NCBI GenBank assembly: GCA_003868215.1
Contig: QWDQ01000024.1
Coordinates: 277,664 to 341,663, forward strand
Length of the DNA stretch: 64,000 nt
Source: Pseudophaeomoniella oleicola
Lineage: Eukaryota; Ascomycota; Eurotiomycetes; Phaeomoniellales; Phaeomoniellaceae
Direction: 5' to 3'
Made by a program: the position numbers and the translations under genes. Below are positions 59,889-64,000 of the stretch, piece by piece (within the stretch, counting starts at the first letter, position 1; every line of letters starts with the position of its first letter). The notes beneath the pieces are model-generated. The model was given only the letters and a program-made list of their open reading frames with translations, was not told where the DNA came from and did not search any database.

Positions 59889-61309
59889 TCAAGCAAATTG
59901 CCTAAAAACATCATCAAAACCCTCTTCAGCATGCTTTTCTGCATCGTGATTAAATATCCAATCTTCTCGAGGCAACTCTATGGCCTTGGGATCTTTCTTG
60001 ACCTTGTCCCAATCTGCCTTGTGCCACATATCTCTTGTTGTCTCTCCAGTCTTCTGTACCGCTCTCACGCGTTCGTAGCGTAATGACTGGTGGGACCTCA
60101 CAGCTGCCGGCACATTGGACTTGCCAGCTCTGCGAAGACAAACTGCGATAGTGACTGCATCTTCAAGTGCCTGAGTCGCGCCTTGAGCGGATGTGGGCAA
60201 GAAGGGATGTGCAGCATCTCCGATCAGTACAATTCGTCCATGGCTCGAAACCCAGGTTGGCAATGGATCTCGATAGACAAGTTTCCAATCAACCAGGCTG
60301 GGTGTCTTTTCGACAATAGCTTTGCAGAGTGGATCCCACCCATCTAGGACTCTGAAGACGTCTTCAAGGTTCCCTGGAAGAGACCAAGACTCCTTGATGT
60401 CTGCTTCATCTTTGTGCGTGAGCACCCAACAACAGTCTGAGCCGTTTTTGATGGTACTGAAGAGAAAATGAACATCAGGCCCGATCCAGCCATTGAATGT
60501 GTCACCATTGGTACAGAATTCTGCAGTCCGAGGATCTTTGATCATGTCTTTGTTTGGAAACCTGCACACAACCTTAGCCACGAATGGTTGCATAGAAGAA
60601 CCGCTTACCACGCTCTCCATATAGCGTACCCACTGCTCTTTGGTTTATCTTCATAGCCGAGTACAGACGTCCGAGCATTCGACCGAACGCCGTCAGCTCC
60701 AAGAACCACATCTGCCGATATCTGAAATGTTCCTGTCAGCTTGGGACACGAGTCACTCTCTTCTCGCGTACCTGTTGTCCGTTGTCCAAGATGATACCTG
60801 CCGTATGCTCGTCTTCAGTGTACTTGATAATCCTCTTTCCCAGGTGAATCGGGATCTTCAACTCGTCCTTGGCGTAATTGTAGATGATCTGATGAAGCTC
60901 CCCACGATGACCATTGAAAACAGGGGCGAGGGGGTCAAGTTCGGGAGTCTGCTGATGCGCAACAACTTCTCCGGTGTCGTATTTGTGGATTTTGAAACCG
61001 TGTTGACGAAGGTCGATGCTGACTGCCCTCATACGATCCGCCACAGCGCCATCAGACCACCGAGCAAAGATGCGACCACCATTCGCACCGAAGGAGATGA
61101 TATCCCCAAGGACCTTGAGCTCGTTGAATGACTCGTAAATCTCAACATCGTGTCCATGCCGATGGCATTCTATCGCTGCTGCAAGTCCTCCAAAGCCTAC
61201 GGCTTTCGTTAGCACGATGACATACTGGCAAGCCAGGTAACATACCTGCTCCGACAATGATGACTTTGATACCGCTGGTTGATGATTTGCTTTCCTCAAT
61301 TGAACCCAT
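59889..61309 (-). CDS. FAD-dependent aromatic monooxygenase (salicylate hydroxylase-like)
   Basis: Minus-strand join of 61309..61246, 61196..60772, 60721..60609 and 60561..59889, 424 residues. The FAD Rossmann motif VIIVGAGFGGLAAAIE is split by intron 1. The DG motif VVLGADGVRS and the second FAD motif IVLIGDAAHPFLPTSAQG, followed by ATQALEDA, define the group A flavoprotein monooxygenases (salicylate / 6-hydroxynicotinate hydroxylase branch), which hydroxylate or decarboxylate-hydroxylate aromatic acids with NAD(P)H and O2. No signal or membrane segment, so probably cytosolic. All introns are GT-AG in phase. It converges with the transporter and is the last gene before the subtelomeric repeats. 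Confidence 0.93.
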
Positions 61310-61690
61310 ATTGGCTTATGACCGCAATATATCGAGATAGGACAGATTTTCAAAATGTGTATACAAATTCCATGGGCATAGCGAGTCTCTCTATCATCTG
61401 TCAGATGCGATCTTGCTCAGAGATTCCCCGCCTTATGGCCACATGTTATGACGGCACATCTTTGGGAAGCAAATCAAAGGTATCAACCGAGTCCCGAGGA
61501 ACTGCGGGGGAATGAGTTCCCCATGTATGCATTGATACAGTACTGGGCTGAAGACTAAGGTCTGGAACACAGACATCCTCTAGAGTGGCACGGCATCTTT
61601 CCACGGTTCTGAGGTGGATAAAGAGTTGATAAAATAGTATCAACAGCTCATCTGAGTATGTGTGGGGTAGTGATAAGGGGAGGTCCTCCT
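61310..61690. other. promoter of the telomere-proximal gene
   Basis: About 380 bases of ordinary composition before the AT-rich tract. No gene. Confidence 0.55.
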
Positions 61691-61699
61691 AATGTGGGG

Positions 61700-62917
61700 G
61701 ATACCGGGTAAAGTCAACTTATTGTAATAAATTGTAGATCACTCTAAGCTCTGATCTAATCTAGATTTATTATAGGCCTAGGCTTAATCTAAAAACTAGA
61801 CAGGCTATCTATATATATTTTACAGTTTACTATAGCATTAGCATGCTGATGGGAATCTATCTATATACACCTTACAGTTGTTACGAACAGCAGGCGTACT
61901 ATAAGCTAAAGGTATGTTAATCTGCCCGGAACTGATAGATTAACTGAATATCTGTATTTCTATACCGCTAGTTAGTCTCTTCTCCTTAAGAAGAAATTAA
62001 TAATTAATTTTAATAATTAAATATATTAGTATCTAGCTATTATTTTAAATATAATTATATTATATTTAAAATAAAATCTTAATATATTTATAATTATTTA
62101 AATAATTATATTATATTATTTATTCTTATTTTAATAATTCTAGCCGTTATAATCTTTTTAATAAAAAATAATCCGTTATAACGTTATAATAATAAATATT
62201 AAAAATAATCTTCCGAAGAATTCGATATTCGTTATAAAAAATAAGAAATATTTAATTATTATACATACGTCTCGAATACGCGAAGAATAAACGGATTTCG
62301 TAAATAAAAAATTTATTTATATTCTAAATAAAAAATATAATACGAAAAAAAAATAATTATAAAAACTATAAAAACGCGTATAATGACGTAATTAATATAT
62401 TTAAATTTTAATATTTAAAAAAGAGCTAGCCTAATTATATAAAAAAAAATATATAAAATATAAATTAAAAATAATAACGCTTAAATAACGCGCGACGTAA
62501 TAAATTATTTAAAATATATATTAAATTATTTTTTATCTTCGTAAATAAAGACACGCGCGAATTAAATAATTTTAATTAAAATTAAAAAATCTATATATAT
62601 TTAATAAAAATAAATGAATTATATATTATTTATAAAATTATTAACTATTTAAAGAATCGCGTAATACGAATTTAAAATATAAAAATAAAATAAAAAAACT
62701 TTAATCTAAATATTTAAAACTAATTTATTAAATTTCTGCGAGATACAGTTATTAATTTTATTAATTATATTATAAATATATCTTTATATTTAAAAAAGAT
62801 TAAATAACGCGAAGATTAATTAATTATTAATTTTATTAATTAACTAAAAACTATTAAACGAGATATATTAGAAAATATGAATAAAAGCATATAAAAAGCA
62901 TAAGATTTAATAATTAT
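61700..62917. repeat. AT-rich subtelomeric tract with RIP signature
   Basis: From about 61700 the AT content rises, and from about 61980 it is extreme. By eye, 62161-62400 has 15 CpG but only one CpA and one TpG, the pattern expected when RIP changes C to T mainly at CpA. This suggests a mutated transposon or older subtelomeric repeat. No gene can be read. Confidence 0.75.
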
Positions 62918-62982
62918 AGGGCGAAAACCGTGAGTTGGCCCTCAGGTTAGGGTCAGGCAGTTGTCCCCTGAGGAATAATTCG
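62918..62982. repeat. GC-richer island with inverted repeat in AT-rich tract
   Basis: A short normal-composition segment between the AT-rich tract and the tandem array. It contains CCCTCAGG and CCTGAGG arms about 20 bases apart and a single TTAGGG-like word (GGTTAGGGTC). It may be the end of a transposon or an unmutated junction. No function assigned. Confidence 0.45.
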
Positions 62983-63001
62983 ACGAAAAAATTTAAAAAT
63001 A

Positions 63002-63923
63002 ATTAAAATAATCCGAGATGCAGTTATCCTTTTAAAAAATAATTCTAAATATAATTTAAAAAAATATTAAAATAAAGCTATTTTTTAAAAAATAGCTTTA
63101 AATTTAATTTAAAAAATACTAAAATAAAACTGTCTCTTAAAAAATAGTTTTAAATTTAATTTAAAAAATACTGAAATAAGACTATCTCTTAAAGAATAGT
63201 TCTAAATATAATTTTAAAAAATATTAAAATAAGACTATTTTTTAAAAAATAATTCTAAATCTGATTTAAAAAATATTAAAATAAGACTATTCTCTAAAAG
63301 ATAGTTTTAAATTTAATTTAAAAAATATTAAAATAAGACTATCTTTTAAGAAATAATTTTAAATTTAATTTAAAAAATACTAAAATAAGATTATTTTTTA
63401 AAGAATAATTTTAAATCTGATTTAAAAAATACTAAAATAAGATTATTTTTTAAAGAATAATTTTAAATCTGATTTAAAAAATACTAAAATAAGACTATTT
63501 TTTAAAGAATAGCTTTAAATCTGATTTAAAAAATACTAAAATAAGACTATTTTTTAAAGAATAGCTTTAAATCTAATCTAAAAAATACTAAAATAAGATT
63601 ATTCCTTGAGGAACAGCTCTAAATATAATCTAAAAAATATTAAAATAAAACTATTTTTTAAGAAATAACTCTAAATATAATCTAAAAAATACTAAAATAA
63701 GATTATTCTTTAAGAGATAATTCTAAATTTAATTTAAAAAATACTAAAATAAAACTGTCTTCTAAGGAATAACTCTAAATCTGATTTAAAAAATACTAAA
63801 ATGAGACTGTTCTTTAAAAAACAGTTTTAAATTTAATTTAAGAAATACTAAAATAAGACTATCTTTTAAAAAATAATTCTAAATTTAATCTGAAAAATAT
63901 TAAGATAAAGCTGTCTTTGGGGG
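63002..63923. repeat. 52-bp telomere-associated tandem array, about 17 copies
   Basis: A unit anchored on A(C/T)TAAAATAAG recurs at 63066, 63118, 63170, 63223, 63275, 63327, 63379, 63431, 63483, 63535, 63587, 63639, 63691, 63743, 63795, 63847 and 63899: a 52-base period with one 53-base step. A diverged unit precedes at about 63002. Differences between copies are mostly C/T and G/A. The last copy is cut by the telomere. Confidence 0.92.
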
Positions 63924-63927
63924 TTTT

Positions 63928-64000
63928 TTAGGGTTAGGGTTAGGGTTAGGGTTAGGGTTAGGGTTAGGGTTAGGGTTAGGGTTAGGGTTAGGGTTAGGGT
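63928..64000 (+). repeat. telomere, (TTAGGG)n
   Basis: Twelve uninterrupted TTAGGG units plus one base run to the window edge, G-rich strand pointing right, so this is a right chromosome end. It is joined to the 52-bp array by a short G/T-rich junction (GGGGGTTTT). Confidence 0.98.

Overview
The window is the right-hand end of a filamentous ascomycete (Pezizomycotina) chromosome. It finishes in about 12 TTAGGG telomere repeats at 63928-64000. The genes carry short GT-AG introns with CTAAC/CTGAC branch sites. The content is typical of the group: a phiA-type wall protein, an amadoriase-like oxidase, a New1/EF3-type ABC-F ATPase, a bifunctional ARG5,6 protein, Skt5/Chs4, Dfg5/Dcw1-type GH76 and GT90/CAP10. 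AT-rich islands keep CpG but have lost CpA/TpG, which fits repeat-induced point mutation (RIP). I cannot place the class with confidence.

Region 1 (0-31 kb) is ordinary euchromatin, mostly housekeeping and metabolic genes: a PHD-finger protein open to the left edge, a calcineurin-like phosphoesterase with altered metal-site residues, a phiA-like protein, peroxisomal malate synthase (AKL C-terminus), a membrane-anchored GH3 beta-glucosidase, an amadoriase-type FAD oxidase, a New1-like ABC-F ATPase, an AIF/FSP1-type oxidoreductase, a mitochondrial PrpD-family dehydratase, a GPI-anchored PEBP-like protein, a 70-residue two-exon protein, the pyruvate carrier subunit MPC2, complex I subunit NDUFA2 and a DODA-type extradiol dioxygenase.

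Region 2 (31-53 kb) holds rec8 (meiotic kleisin), ARG5,6 (arginine synthesis), a Snc-type v-SNARE, a GPI-anchored GH76 protein, the chitin-synthase activator Skt5/Chs4 (C-terminal CaaX box), a secreted carboxylesterase and a GT90 glycosyltransferase. The v-SNARE, GH76, Skt5 and GT90 genes all serve secretion or wall building.

Region 3 (53-64 kb) is subtelomeric: a frameshifted aldo/keto-reductase pseudogene, an AT-rich island, a compact P450 / MFS transporter / FAD-monooxygenase trio that looks like a small accessory catabolic or secondary-metabolism cluster, 1.2 kb of RIP-like AT-rich DNA, a small GC-richer island, a 52-bp telomere-associated tandem array and the telomere.

Most genes are multi-exon. 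The joins given were worked out by hand from splice sites, reading phase and family motifs. Three introns appear to use GC donors. A palindrome with core TACTACGTAGTA recurs at least seven times, always outside coding exons.
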